Source: CAZUZS01 sp964624795
GTDB taxonomy: Bacteria > Calditrichota > Calditrichia > RBG-13-44-9
NCBI GenBank assembly: GCA_964624795.1
Contig: CAZUZS010000016.1
Location: 1-64,000, forward strand
Direction of reading: 5' to 3'
DNA length: 64,000 nucleotides
Shown: in pieces, positions 18,211-26,391 of the stretch
Numbering within the stretch: the first letter of the stretch is position 1
Layout: each line of letters opens with the position of its first letter
Notes under the pieces: model-generated
Databases searched by the model: none
What the model was told of the DNA's origin: nothing
Seen by the model: the letters and a program-made list of their open reading frames with translations, nothing else
Translations under genes and position numbers: made by a program

Positions 18211-18357
18211 TTACCACGGAATCTCACAGATCTTTCACAGACGCGCATTTGCTGCTCAGATATTGGTGGTTTAACAACGATGGAGAATCCGATGTTGAAA
18301 TTTCATTGTGCGAGCGACCGCACCATTTTTTGTGTCTTTCGTGTATTTCGTGGTTAA
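18211..18357. repeat. Inverted-repeat element between thyX and aminotransferase
   Basis: The left arm at 18211-18240 begins ttaccacggaatctcaca; the right arm at 18329-18357, read on the other strand, begins ttaaccacgaaatacacg. They match imperfectly but clearly as inverted copies, about 147 bp end to end. It fills nearly the whole thyX-aminotransferase gap and ends 15 bp before the next start. It resembles widespread short intergenic repeats of the 'accacgaaatacacgaaa' type. No ORF lies inside. Confidence 0.5.
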
Positions 18358-18372
18358 AAATATTATTCATCA

Positions 18373-19551
18373 ATGTTCTCATCACGTTTAAACTGGAATC
18401 AGGAAACCAACCGCCTGGTGCGCATACTGGAAGAAAAGCGACGCGCCGGTGAAATAATTCTGGATTTGACCGAATCCAATCCAACCCGTGCCGGATTTAA
18501 ATATCCCGAACAGGAAATTTTGGGTGCACTGTCGCAGACAGAATCCCTGCGCTATGAACCTTCTCCGCGGGGACTGTTGAAAGCAAGAGAAGCAGTTGCC
18601 GCCTACTACAGAATGCGCGGGAAAGAAACCGATACCGATTCAATTTTCCTCACTGCCAGCACCAGCGAGGCCTACGCCGATCTGTTCAAACTGCTTGCCG
18701 ATCCAGGGGACGAGATCCTGGTTCCCGCCCCCGGTTACCCGCTTTTCGAGATGCTGAGCGCACTGGAATCGGTAAAACCGATTTTCTATCCGCTGAAATA
18801 CGATGAAAACCACGGTTGGCGGATCGATCTTGAAATGCTGCAAATGAGTGTCAGCACTAAAACCCGTGCCGTTGTCGTGGTGAATCCCAACAATCCCACC
18901 GGTTCCTATCTGAAAATCGGGGAGCTGGAGATCATAAATGAGATTTGCGCCGAACACCAACTGGCGCTGATTGTGGACGAGGTTTTCTCCGATTACCGCT
19001 TATCTGCGAACGAACAGATTGTCTTGTCGGCTGCCGGCAACCAGCCGGTGCTTACATTTGTGCTGAACGGCTTCTCAAAAATCCTGGGCCTGCCGCAGCT
19101 CAAACTGGCCTGGATTCTGGTCAACGAACCGCAGTCGCTTGTTTCAGATGCCATTCACCGGCTGGAATTTATCGCAGACACCTTCCTTTCGGTTTCCGCA
19201 AGTGTGCAGCACGCCGCCCCGGAACTGTTTCGGTTGCGGGATTCCATTCAAAAACAGATCCAATCCCGCACAAACGACAATTATAAATATCTGGAAATTA
19301 CCGGAAAACAGTCCGGCACTTTCCGTGTTCTGAAACGGGAGGGCGGCTGGTATGCGGTTGTGCAACTTCGCGGAGCGCAGTCTGCCGAAACAACCAGTTA
19401 CAGGCTGCTGGAAGAAAAAAATGTCTATCTGCATCCCGGTTATTTCTATAATTTTAAGAAGGATGAATTTCTGGTAGTCAGTCTGCTCCCACCGGTTGAG
19501 AGTCTCCGGGAAGGAACTTCCCGGCTGGCAGCGTTATTGAAAAATAGCTAA
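18373..19551 (+). CDS. Class I/II aminotransferase
   Basis: PLP-dependent aminotransferase of fold type I, 392 aa, cytoplasmic. Motifs are LDLTESNPTRAGF near the N-terminus, YEPSPRGLLKAREAVAAYY, VPAPGYPLFE, VVVNPNNPTGSYL, the PLP Asp-containing IVDEVFSDYRL, and the probable Schiff-base Lys in LNGFSKILGLPQLKLAWI. The C-terminal Arg region is less typical of aspartate aminotransferases. The substrate is unassigned; an aspartate or aromatic family enzyme is likely. The ATG sits 15 bp after a repeat element with no good Shine-Dalgarno. It precedes the URO-D gene by 23 bp, so the two may form a unit. Confidence 0.87.
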   Translation: MFSSRLNWNQETNRLVRILEEKRRAGEIILDLTESNPTRAGFKYPEQEILGALSQTESLRYEPSPRGLLKAREAVAAYYRMRGKETDTDSIFLTASTSEAYADLFKLLADPGDEILVPAPGYPLFEMLSALESVKPIFYPLKYDENHGWRIDLEMLQMSVSTKTRAVVVVNPNNPTGSYLKIGELEIINEICAEHQLALIVDEVFSDYRLSANEQIVLSAAGNQPVLTFVLNGFSKILGLPQLKLAWILVNEPQSLVSDAIHRLEFIADTFLSVSASVQHAAPELFRLRDSIQKQIQSRTNDNYKYLEITGKQSGTFRVLKREGGWYAVVQLRGAQSAETTSYRLLEEKNVYLHPGYFYNFKKDEFLVVSLLPPVESLREGTSRLAALLKNS

Positions 19552-19574
19552 TACTTCCTTTCAAGGAGCAAATT

Positions 19575-20588
19575 TTGAACAGCCGTCAACGGATCAAAAA
19601 AATCATTGGAGGGGAAGCTGCCGACCGCTGCGGTTTCTGGCTGGGAAATCCCCACCGGGACACTCTGCCCATCTGCCATAAATATTTCGGGACATCCACC
19701 GAGGAGGAACTTCACCAAAAACTGGGCAGTGATTTCCGTTGGATTTGTCCGCAATACATGGATACCACCTACCGCCACCCGGACGGAAAGGGGATTTTCG
19801 ACCTATGGAAGCACAAGAAATCGCTCGGGGAGGCGGGACCGCTTGCTACCTGCGAGAATGTAGAGGAGGTTGAGCAGTTCGATTGGCCAAATCCCGATTA
19901 CCTGGATTTTGGCGAGGTGCGGACGGTTCTGGAAAATGCCGGCGATTACTACCGGGCGAGCGGCTTCTGGGCGCCATTTTTCCATGACGTCATGGATTTG
20001 GTCGGAATGGAAAACTACCTCGTCAAAATGTTCACCAACCCAGTGATCATTCACGCCATTACCGCGCGGGTATGCGGTTTTTACCTGGAAGCAAATGAGC
20101 GTTTTTACCGCGCCGCCGGCGATCTGGTGGACGGCTATTTTTTCGGAAACGATTTCGGCACGCAAATCGATCTGCTTCTCACGCCGCAGCAGTTCGATGA
20201 TTTCATTCTGCCCTGGTTTCGCAAGTTTATCCGGCAGGCACACGATCACGGCTGCCAGGTGATTCTTCATTCCTGCGGATCGATACATCGCATCATTGGC
20301 AAACTAATTGAGGAAGGCGTGAATTGCCTGCACCCCTTGCAGGCCAAAGCCCGGAATATGGACGCCGACACGCTGGCACGGGATTTCAAGGGGCAGATTG
20401 CCTTCATGGGTGGAATAGACACCCAGGATCTGCTGGTACATGCATCGCCGGCTGAAGTAAAAGAGGCGGTGCGCCGGGTGAGGCAATTGCTCGGGCCCGG
20501 CTACATTGTGAGTCCCAGCCACGAGGCACTGCTTCCTGACGTGCCGCCGCAAAATATCGCCGCAATGGCGGAGGCGGCGCAGGAGTGA
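19575..20588 (+). CDS. Uroporphyrinogen decarboxylase-family protein
   Basis: URO-D superfamily TIM-barrel protein, 337 aa. The zinc-ligand type motif ILHSCGSIHRII (HxC) and the C-terminal region ALLPDVPPQNIAAM place it with the MtaA/methyltransferase-like branch and not with HemE. The N-terminus (RIKKIIGGEAADRCGFWLGNPH) lacks the HemE active-site Arg stretch. Members of this branch transfer methyl groups from methylated compounds to thiols or corrinoids; the substrate here is unknown. It starts at TTG 19575 with AAGGAG 7 nt before. It follows the aminotransferase by 23 bp. Confidence 0.82.
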   Translation: MNSRQRIKKIIGGEAADRCGFWLGNPHRDTLPICHKYFGTSTEEELHQKLGSDFRWICPQYMDTTYRHPDGKGIFDLWKHKKSLGEAGPLATCENVEEVEQFDWPNPDYLDFGEVRTVLENAGDYYRASGFWAPFFHDVMDLVGMENYLVKMFTNPVIIHAITARVCGFYLEANERFYRAAGDLVDGYFFGNDFGTQIDLLLTPQQFDDFILPWFRKFIRQAHDHGCQVILHSCGSIHRIIGKLIEEGVNCLHPLQAKARNMDADTLARDFKGQIAFMGGIDTQDLLVHASPAEVKEAVRRVRQLLGPGYIVSPSHEALLPDVPPQNIAAMAEAAQE

Positions 20589-20707
20589 GGGGCCGAGACT
20601 CTTCTGTACCGGATATTTCTATTTTGAAATGAATTTACTGGATGAGGGGCGATTCCGGGTCAAGCGCTAATGCTCGTCGTCTCTCATCTAAATCGCAAAA
20701 AACAAAA

Positions 20708-20784
20708 GGTCATTTCGAGGAGCTGGCGACAAGGAATCTTTTCCTGCGGTTGTCTTAAGATTTCTCACTTCATTCGAAATAACA
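20708..20784. repeat. Palindromic intergenic repeat
   Basis: GTCATTTCGA (20709-20718) and TCGAAATAAC (20774-20783) are inverted copies with one mismatch, and an inner pair GAATCTT / AAGATTTC continues the symmetry. The element fills the middle of the 318-bp gap between the URO-D gene and the zinc-ribbon gene. It matches, from memory, a 'gtcatttcgaggag...' phrase common between genes in Chlorobi/Ignavibacteria-type genomes. No gene is seen in this gap. Confidence 0.55.
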
Positions 20785-20906
20785 CTATCGATTATTTTTT
20801 CACTTCCAGGTGAGGCTTAACAATTGTTCTGAGAAAAGACTGTCTTATATTACGGGGGTTTACTAAATTGCCCTGAATTTAAGTGGGGAAGAACCGGGAG
20901 AAGAAC

Positions 20907-21299
20907 GTGGACTGTCCTGTCTGTAAATCGTCGATGGTGATTTTGGAATTCCAAGGAGTGGAGGTTGACTACTGTCCTTCATGCCACGGCATCTGGCTTG
21001 ACCAGGGTGAGCTGGAGCTGCTGCTCGATATGAAAGAAAAACCGCTTGATCTTTCCGATATTCCTTCTGCGCAGAAGGGAGAGCGGCGCTGCCCGCGCTG
21101 CCGCAGGAAAATGCAAAAGGGCGATTTCCCGGGCACCAGTGTGGAAGTGGACATCTGCCCGCGGGACAACGGTTTATGGCTGGACAAAGGGGAGCTGCTC
21201 ACCATTGCCCGCTCCCAGGCTTCCGGCGAAGCCGTGGAAAAGGTAAGCAATTTTTTTTCATCGCTGTTCCGGGAAGAACATCATATAGAGGAGAAATAG
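20907..21299 (+). CDS. zf-TFIIB-type double zinc-ribbon protein
   Basis: Small protein of about 130 aa with two zinc ribbons of the zf-TFIIB type: DCPVCKSSM...YCPSCHGIWLDQGEL and RCPRCRRKM...ICPRDNGLWLDKGEL. The second ribbon lacks one Cys (Asp-Asn in place of the final Cys position). GTG 20907 is chosen because GGGAG lies 6 nt upstream; a longer frame to GTG 20883 has no Shine-Dalgarno. Function of the family is unknown. The stop is 1 nt before lemA, so the two are almost certainly co-transcribed, and the M48 protease at the end of the operon has its own zinc-ribbon tail. Confidence 0.85.
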   Translation: MDCPVCKSSMVILEFQGVEVDYCPSCHGIWLDQGELELLLDMKEKPLDLSDIPSAQKGERRCPRCRRKMQKGDFPGTSVEVDICPRDNGLWLDKGELLTIARSQASGEAVEKVSNFFSSLFREEHHIEEK

Positions 21300-21300
21300 A

Positions 21301-21852
21301 ATGGCCTATTTGATTGTGCTTGGCGTTATTGTATTGCTCGTGATTTGGATAATCGGGATGTACAACGGGCTGGTGCGGCTGCGCAACCAGGTGAAGAATG
21401 CCTGGTCTCAGATCGATGTGCAGCTTAAACGGCGGCACGACCTGATTCCCAACCTGGTGGAAACCGCGAAGGGATATATGAAACATGAGCGGGAGACGCT
21501 GGAAGAAATCACCAAGGCCCGCAACCTGGCGGTGCAGGCAGGGAGTGTGGCGGAGCAGGGAAAGGCCGAGGGGCAGCTCAACAGCGCACTCAGCCGTTTT
21601 TTGATGGTTGTGGAAAACTACCCGGATTTGAAGGCCAACCAGAATTTTCTGGCGCTACAGGAGGAATTAACGTCCACTGAAAACAAGGTGGGTTTCGCCC
21701 GCCAGTTTTACAATGACCAGGTGCAGCAATTCAATACCCGGATCGAGAGCTTCCCAACCAATATGATGGCCAATATGTTTGGGTTTAAACAGGCCGATTT
21801 CTTTGAGATCGAAACCCCGGCCGAACGCGAGGTGCCAAAAGTGAAATTTTAA
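21301..21852 (+). CDS. lemA: LemA family protein
   Basis: LemA family membrane-anchored helical protein, 183 aa. One N-terminal membrane segment (about residues 3-22) is followed by the diagnostic YNGLVRLRNQVKNAWSQIDVQLKRRHDLIPNLVETAKGY, with DLIPNLV as the family core, then a long coiled helical region (FLALQEELTSTENKVGFARQFYND) and NMFGFKQADFFE. The role is unclear; linkage to M48 proteases is common. It starts 1 nt after the zinc-ribbon stop and is followed by the protease gene after 30 bp. Confidence 0.93.
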   Translation: MAYLIVLGVIVLLVIWIIGMYNGLVRLRNQVKNAWSQIDVQLKRRHDLIPNLVETAKGYMKHERETLEEITKARNLAVQAGSVAEQGKAEGQLNSALSRFLMVVENYPDLKANQNFLALQEELTSTENKVGFARQFYNDQVQQFNTRIESFPTNMMANMFGFKQADFFEIETPAEREVPKVKF

Positions 21853-21882
21853 TTTGCACCGTGAAATGACAGGGACTTAAGC

Positions 21883-23145
21883 ATGTGGGAAGTTATTCGC
21901 CAAAATAGAGTAAAATCCGTCTGGCTCATCGTCATCATGACGCTGGTTCTGGCGGCACTGGGTGGCAGCATCGGGTACTATCTGCAACCGGCTTACCCGG
22001 CGGATGGCCTTTTTTGGGGCATTCTGGCCGCAATGGGTGTCTGGATTGTCATGCTGCTGATCAGCCTGGCTGGCAGCGAAAAAATCCTGTTGGCGACTGC
22101 CGGCGCCCGCGAGGTGAGCAAAAAAGACGCACCGCAGCTTTACAACATTGTGGAGGAAATGAAAATTGCGGCAGGCCTGCCGGCCGTGCCGAAAGTCTAT
22201 ATCATCGATTCCAGCGTCCCCAATGCATTTGCGGTGGGGCTAAAGCCGGAACGCGCAGCAGTGGCGGTTACCACCGGCCTGATGGCCAAGCTGAACCGGG
22301 ATGAGCTGCAGGGCGTAATTGGGCACGAAATCGGACACATTACCAACCGCGACACGCTGTTTATGACACTTGCCGGGGTCACGGTTGGCGCCATCGTTAT
22401 TTTGGCTGATCTTTTTATGCGTGGGCTCTGGTTCAGCAGCATCACCGGCTCCCGCCGGCGCTCGCGGGACAGCGGCGGCGGACAGGCAGCTATTGTCATC
22501 CTGATTGTCAGCATTGTCATGGCAATTTTGGCGCCGTTGCTGGCGCAGCTTCTCTACTTTGCTACTTCCCGCCGCCGGGAATACCTGGCGGATGCCAGCT
22601 CCGCGCAATTCACCCGCTACCCGGAAGGTTTGGCATCGGCACTGGAAAAAATCTCTGCCGGACAGAGCAAGAATTTCTCCAAAAGCCGGACACTGGCGCC
22701 GATGTACATTGTGAATCCGATGGCCGCTTCCGGGCGCGCTGCCGGGCTGTTCAGCACCCATCCGCCCACCGAAGATCGCATCCGCATTCTGCGTGGTATG
22801 GCGAAAGGCTCTTCCCTGGCGGCGTATGAACAGGCATTTCGCGCGGAGCACAATGCCGGATTAATAGGCTCCGGAGACTTGAAGTCATCGCAAGAAAAAG
22901 GAATTCGTCAGCCAACAGCGCCGGCGGAGCACAACCATCAGCAGAGCTTGCGACAAGCCAAAGACATCCTGCACAAAACGGCAGGTTATGCAATCATTTC
23001 ATGTGCCTGCGGTTTGAATCTGAAAATTCCGCCAGATTTCGGCCAAAACAAAGTGCGCTGTCCCCGTTGTGGAACAACCCACGAAATTCCGGTCGAATTT
23101 CTGGCCGCAACGTCTGCAGGCCTGGAACAATTAGGGAAAAAATAA
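21883..23145 (+). CDS. M48 family membrane zinc protease with C-terminal zinc ribbon
   Basis: HtpX-like M48 metalloprotease, 420 aa. Two N-terminal membrane helices (about 11-33 and 43-64) precede the catalytic domain: NAFAVGL, then zinc motif GHEIGH (His 148, Glu 149, His 152), two more helices (about 157-175, 195-225), and the third ligand in RRREYLADASSAQF. THPPTEDRIRIL closes the M48 domain near residue 305. A linker then leads to an extra C-terminal ribbon, CACGLNLKIPP...RCPRCG (about 375-402), not usual in HtpX. In the family these proteases degrade damaged membrane proteins. It is the last gene of the ribbon-lemA-M48 operon. Confidence 0.92.
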   Translation: MWEVIRQNRVKSVWLIVIMTLVLAALGGSIGYYLQPAYPADGLFWGILAAMGVWIVMLLISLAGSEKILLATAGAREVSKKDAPQLYNIVEEMKIAAGLPAVPKVYIIDSSVPNAFAVGLKPERAAVAVTTGLMAKLNRDELQGVIGHEIGHITNRDTLFMTLAGVTVGAIVILADLFMRGLWFSSITGSRRRSRDSGGGQAAIVILIVSIVMAILAPLLAQLLYFATSRRREYLADASSAQFTRYPEGLASALEKISAGQSKNFSKSRTLAPMYIVNPMAASGRAAGLFSTHPPTEDRIRILRGMAKGSSLAAYEQAFRAEHNAGLIGSGDLKSSQEKGIRQPTAPAEHNHQQSLRQAKDILHKTAGYAIISCACGLNLKIPPDFGQNKVRCPRCGTTHEIPVEFLAATSAGLEQLGKK

Positions 23146-23355
23146 GTCTCGTAAATCATTCAAGAACATACCCTCTTTTCGTGTGTTTCAGTTCTTCTCC
23201 GCAGGAGAATAAAGCGGGAAGTTTTTATTTGGAGAGCGAGTCAGTCATATGAAGGGCGGCGAACAGGCTATGGTCTGAATGCGAAGAAAAGCCCCGCATA
23301 TATTGCCGATCAGGAAACACAGAACGTTTATGAACCAATTAATACAAAAACGGGA

Positions 23356-25845
23356 TTGAACATTTTGGAATCAAAAATAAGGAACAAAGCCGGGTTCGCG
23401 GCGAAATTATTATTCCTCCTGTCATTGCCGGCGCTGGCGCTCGGATTTACGCCGCAACCGGACAGCCCGCTCGCCAATCATTCACATCCGAGGCTTCATC
23501 TCACACAAAAAAACCTGCCGGCCTTCCGCCAGGAATTGGGAAAGTATTTCAATAAGGAGTACCAGCAACTTGTAACCTGGGCGGCAAATGAGGATGTGGA
23601 CAGCAAGGGAAATACGATTTCGGATTCCCGGCACAATCCTTTGCGGGCTTTGCTGGTTAACCAGGCATTCATCGCGGCAATTGGTAAGGTGGACGGCATT
23701 GGGTACCCGATTCCGTTGGAGGCATATGCCGAGAGAGCAATATCGCGGCTCATCGATCAGTTAAAGGACGGAGAAACGCTTTCCTACGCGGCAGCTTTAA
23801 CATACGACTGGACATTTAACTTCATGACCGTGGCTCAACGCCAGGAAATAGCGAATATGATGCTGGAGCGCAACATTTCAAACAAGGCCATTGATCACTC
23901 GATTGCAAATCCCGTCTTTACACCGGACCAGCTTTTCAGTTCCAAGTATTTCGAGGGCTGTTACGCCTGGTACATCGCCCTGGCATTTTGGGGAGACGGT
24001 TTCATCGACAAACAAGCAGACCGTGCAGTGGATACCTTTTATGACATCATGCTGAATTACGGTTACCTGGATGCACAAAATTTTGTGGCGGACGGCGCCG
24101 GCGGCTGGGCGGAATGGATTGGTTATTCAAGCTGGCACCCCCGCACACATCTGCTGCTGGTGGATGGATGGCGCACCGCCACCGGCGAAGATTTTATCTC
24201 AAAGAACACCCTTGATGATGGAAATGCGATAAAAAATTACCCGACTTTCATCTCCTACGCCGTCGACCCCTTTGAATACGCAAATAAGTTTTACACCTAC
24301 CTGCGAATGGGCGACGCCGAAACAAGTGAAACATCCCTTGAGCACGGATCGATGCGCGAGCAGTTTTTCACATTAACCGGCATTTTGTCAAGATCGGGAT
24401 TGATGGGCCAGGCGGGTCTGGTTAAAAGGGTGATTAAAAAATATAAAGCGGGGTGGCCAGATAAGGACTTGCCCAGCCTGTGGTTTTTTTTGGGAATGGA
24501 AGGTTCGGTTCCCGCAAAATCTCCGGAGGAATTGAATTTTAAAAAGTCGATGTGGTCCAGGAACCTGGGTGTTTTTATTGCCCGCACCGGTTTTGAAAAT
24601 CAAGCCGACGGCGTGTTTTTCGTTACCGCCAGCCACTTTCTTTACGACGGACACGACGGGCCGGACGACCGAATCGGATTCGGCCTTGTAAAATACGGGG
24701 CGCTTGTGAATACCCGCGAGGTCGCCCACCGGGGTTACGGAAACCTGGAAGATTATCCTGGTGCTCATAGGGAAAATTCCGTCTTCTTCGAAGGAGATCA
24801 CCGGCTTCATCACAAAATGCTGAATAATCCTTCCGACCTGAAGCAGGCATCAAATGAAAGAAGAAATTTTGACCAGGGAGGAATTGAACAGGTAACCTCT
24901 TTGGACAACGCCTTTTTCCATGTGCGGGTAAATTTCGACCGCCAGCTGGACAGCACAGTTTCTCACACCCGGGAATACGTCTGGCTGCCGGGGAATAACC
25001 CGTCAACAGACTCGGATTTTCTGGTAGTTTACGACCGTTGCAAGGCGCCTTCCCGCCCCCATTGGATTTATCACGTGCCCTGGAAACCCTCAGTAACCAA
25101 TTTTAAATCGAGTGAAAACATCACTACCGGAAGAGGCACAAAAGATCGTCTGGGAGAAGGATTTACGGGAAAAAGCATGGTTATTAAATCCCTCAACGGC
25201 ACCGGCGGCGAGAAGGACAGCGATGGCGGCAAGCAGGATTTTACCGCCGGACTGGGCGCGCACGGCGTATGCTTCTCCAGGACACTTCTGCCCGCCACCG
25301 CCAGAGTAGAGATTTCGAGGGTGGCTTCGCTGGACAAGCAGGTTCTGAAGCGCCAACACCATCTCGCCATCAAATCTCATCGCTGGCAGATCGATATTAT
25401 GCCTGTGGAAAATAGCCGTGAGCAGCGGTTTTTGAACATTTTTCAGACCGCCGATGCGAACACAACCTCGTCAATGGCACAATGCTCGGCAATTGATGCC
25501 GGCAGCTCACTGCAAGGAGTATGGATTGCCAGCGAGGCGAAAGACCGCCCAAATATTGCAGTTCTATTCAATAAACAGTATGAATTGATACGCGGGGCGA
25601 TCCGGTATTCTGTGAATGGAATCGGCAAAGTGAGACATGTAATCGTTGGTCTGCGACCGGAATTTTCTTACGACATCAAAATCGATGGTCCGAGTGGTGC
25701 GAAGATACTTCACAAAAAGCCGGAAACGGATGTCCGTTTATGGGACTATAAAGGAATTCAGGAAAACAAGGAAAGTGGCGTCCTGTATTTCGAATCCGAA
25801 ATCGGGGGACTGACGACCATTGACATTACACCCGCAGGAAATTAA
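23356..25845 (+). CDS. Secreted heparinase II/III-like protein, copy 1
   Basis: Exported 829-aa protein with a signal peptide (about 1-30, ending ALALGF). It has the architecture of heparinase II/III-like and alginate-lyase-like polysaccharide lyases: an alpha/alpha toroid (about 40-390, starting HSHPRLHL, with AALTYDW and GGWAEWIGYSSWHPRTH) and a beta-sandwich (about 400-825, with SHFLYDGHDGPDDRIGFGLV and RGYGNLEDYPGAHRENSV). The His/Tyr-rich DGHDGPDD region matches where the heparinase II superfamily has its metal/active-site residues. The substrate is unknown. The start is TTG 23356; no ATG is available in frame near the signal peptide. Clearly paralogous along its whole length to the next gene. 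Confidence 0.75.
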   Translation: MNILESKIRNKAGFAAKLLFLLSLPALALGFTPQPDSPLANHSHPRLHLTQKNLPAFRQELGKYFNKEYQQLVTWAANEDVDSKGNTISDSRHNPLRALLVNQAFIAAIGKVDGIGYPIPLEAYAERAISRLIDQLKDGETLSYAAALTYDWTFNFMTVAQRQEIANMMLERNISNKAIDHSIANPVFTPDQLFSSKYFEGCYAWYIALAFWGDGFIDKQADRAVDTFYDIMLNYGYLDAQNFVADGAGGWAEWIGYSSWHPRTHLLLVDGWRTATGEDFISKNTLDDGNAIKNYPTFISYAVDPFEYANKFYTYLRMGDAETSETSLEHGSMREQFFTLTGILSRSGLMGQAGLVKRVIKKYKAGWPDKDLPSLWFFLGMEGSVPAKSPEELNFKKSMWSRNLGVFIARTGFENQADGVFFVTASHFLYDGHDGPDDRIGFGLVKYGALVNTREVAHRGYGNLEDYPGAHRENSVFFEGDHRLHHKMLNNPSDLKQASNERRNFDQGGIEQVTSLDNAFFHVRVNFDRQLDSTVSHTREYVWLPGNNPSTDSDFLVVYDRCKAPSRPHWIYHVPWKPSVTNFKSSENITTGRGTKDRLGEGFTGKSMVIKSLNGTGGEKDSDGGKQDFTAGLGAHGVCFSRTLLPATARVEISRVASLDKQVLKRQHHLAIKSHRWQIDIMPVENSREQRFLNIFQTADANTTSSMAQCSAIDAGSSLQGVWIASEAKDRPNIAVLFNKQYELIRGAIRYSVNGIGKVRHVIVGLRPEFSYDIKIDGPSGAKILHKKPETDVRLWDYKGIQENKESGVLYFESEIGGLTTIDITPAGN

Positions 25846-26391
25846 TCGAGCGCTGACTGACTATTTTGAATCCGCCGAAAATTCTTCTCTAATTTTCTCG
25901 CAGCCCGGTTTTGGCCATTAAAATCCATTCGCCTTAACCGGTGATTTGGAATACGCTCACCATTACGGAATATCATTAAATCGCTCCTGCCGAACGATGT
26001 GAGTGAAAATCGTCCTAAACATGTTCGGCAACTTTGTCGTCTTGTCAGGCGCTTAGAAATAATCGGCCTCATTCTGCAAAATTGCTGGCACAATAAAATG
26101 GTTGGATTAGAAGAATTCGCTCCTTTATTAAGCTCTGAATACCCCGACCGCCGGCATCTCGAATAATCCTGGCCATGCCATTTGGTATGGAAATTGCGCA
26201 TTTTAAAACAGGGATTTGATGTTGAAGGGAAATAACATGATGTTTGAATTTGAAAATGGATTTTCTGTAAAGGGATTGCACATGAATTATGTTACGCCTT
26301 TCCCTACCGATCCATTCGAGAAACACTGCGCACAAATGCCAGAGAAGGGATTCATTAGTAAGAAATGAAGTTTAACATGGAGGAGCCAAAA
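25846..26391. other. Intergenic region between the two lyase paralogues
   Basis: 546 bp with no confident gene. Minus-strand ORFs here lack recognisable domains. A plus-strand ORF at 26237-26368 encodes 43 residues (begins MMFEFENGFSVKGLHMNYV) after a fair GAAGGG Shine-Dalgarno and ends 23 bp before copy 2's start. It could be a real small protein or the remnant of a displaced gene, and no homologue is recognised. Confidence 0.4.

Noticed and set aside
26069..26335. 88-aa minus-strand ORF between the lyase copies
   Set aside because: No domain or start signal; overlaps another unsupported frame.
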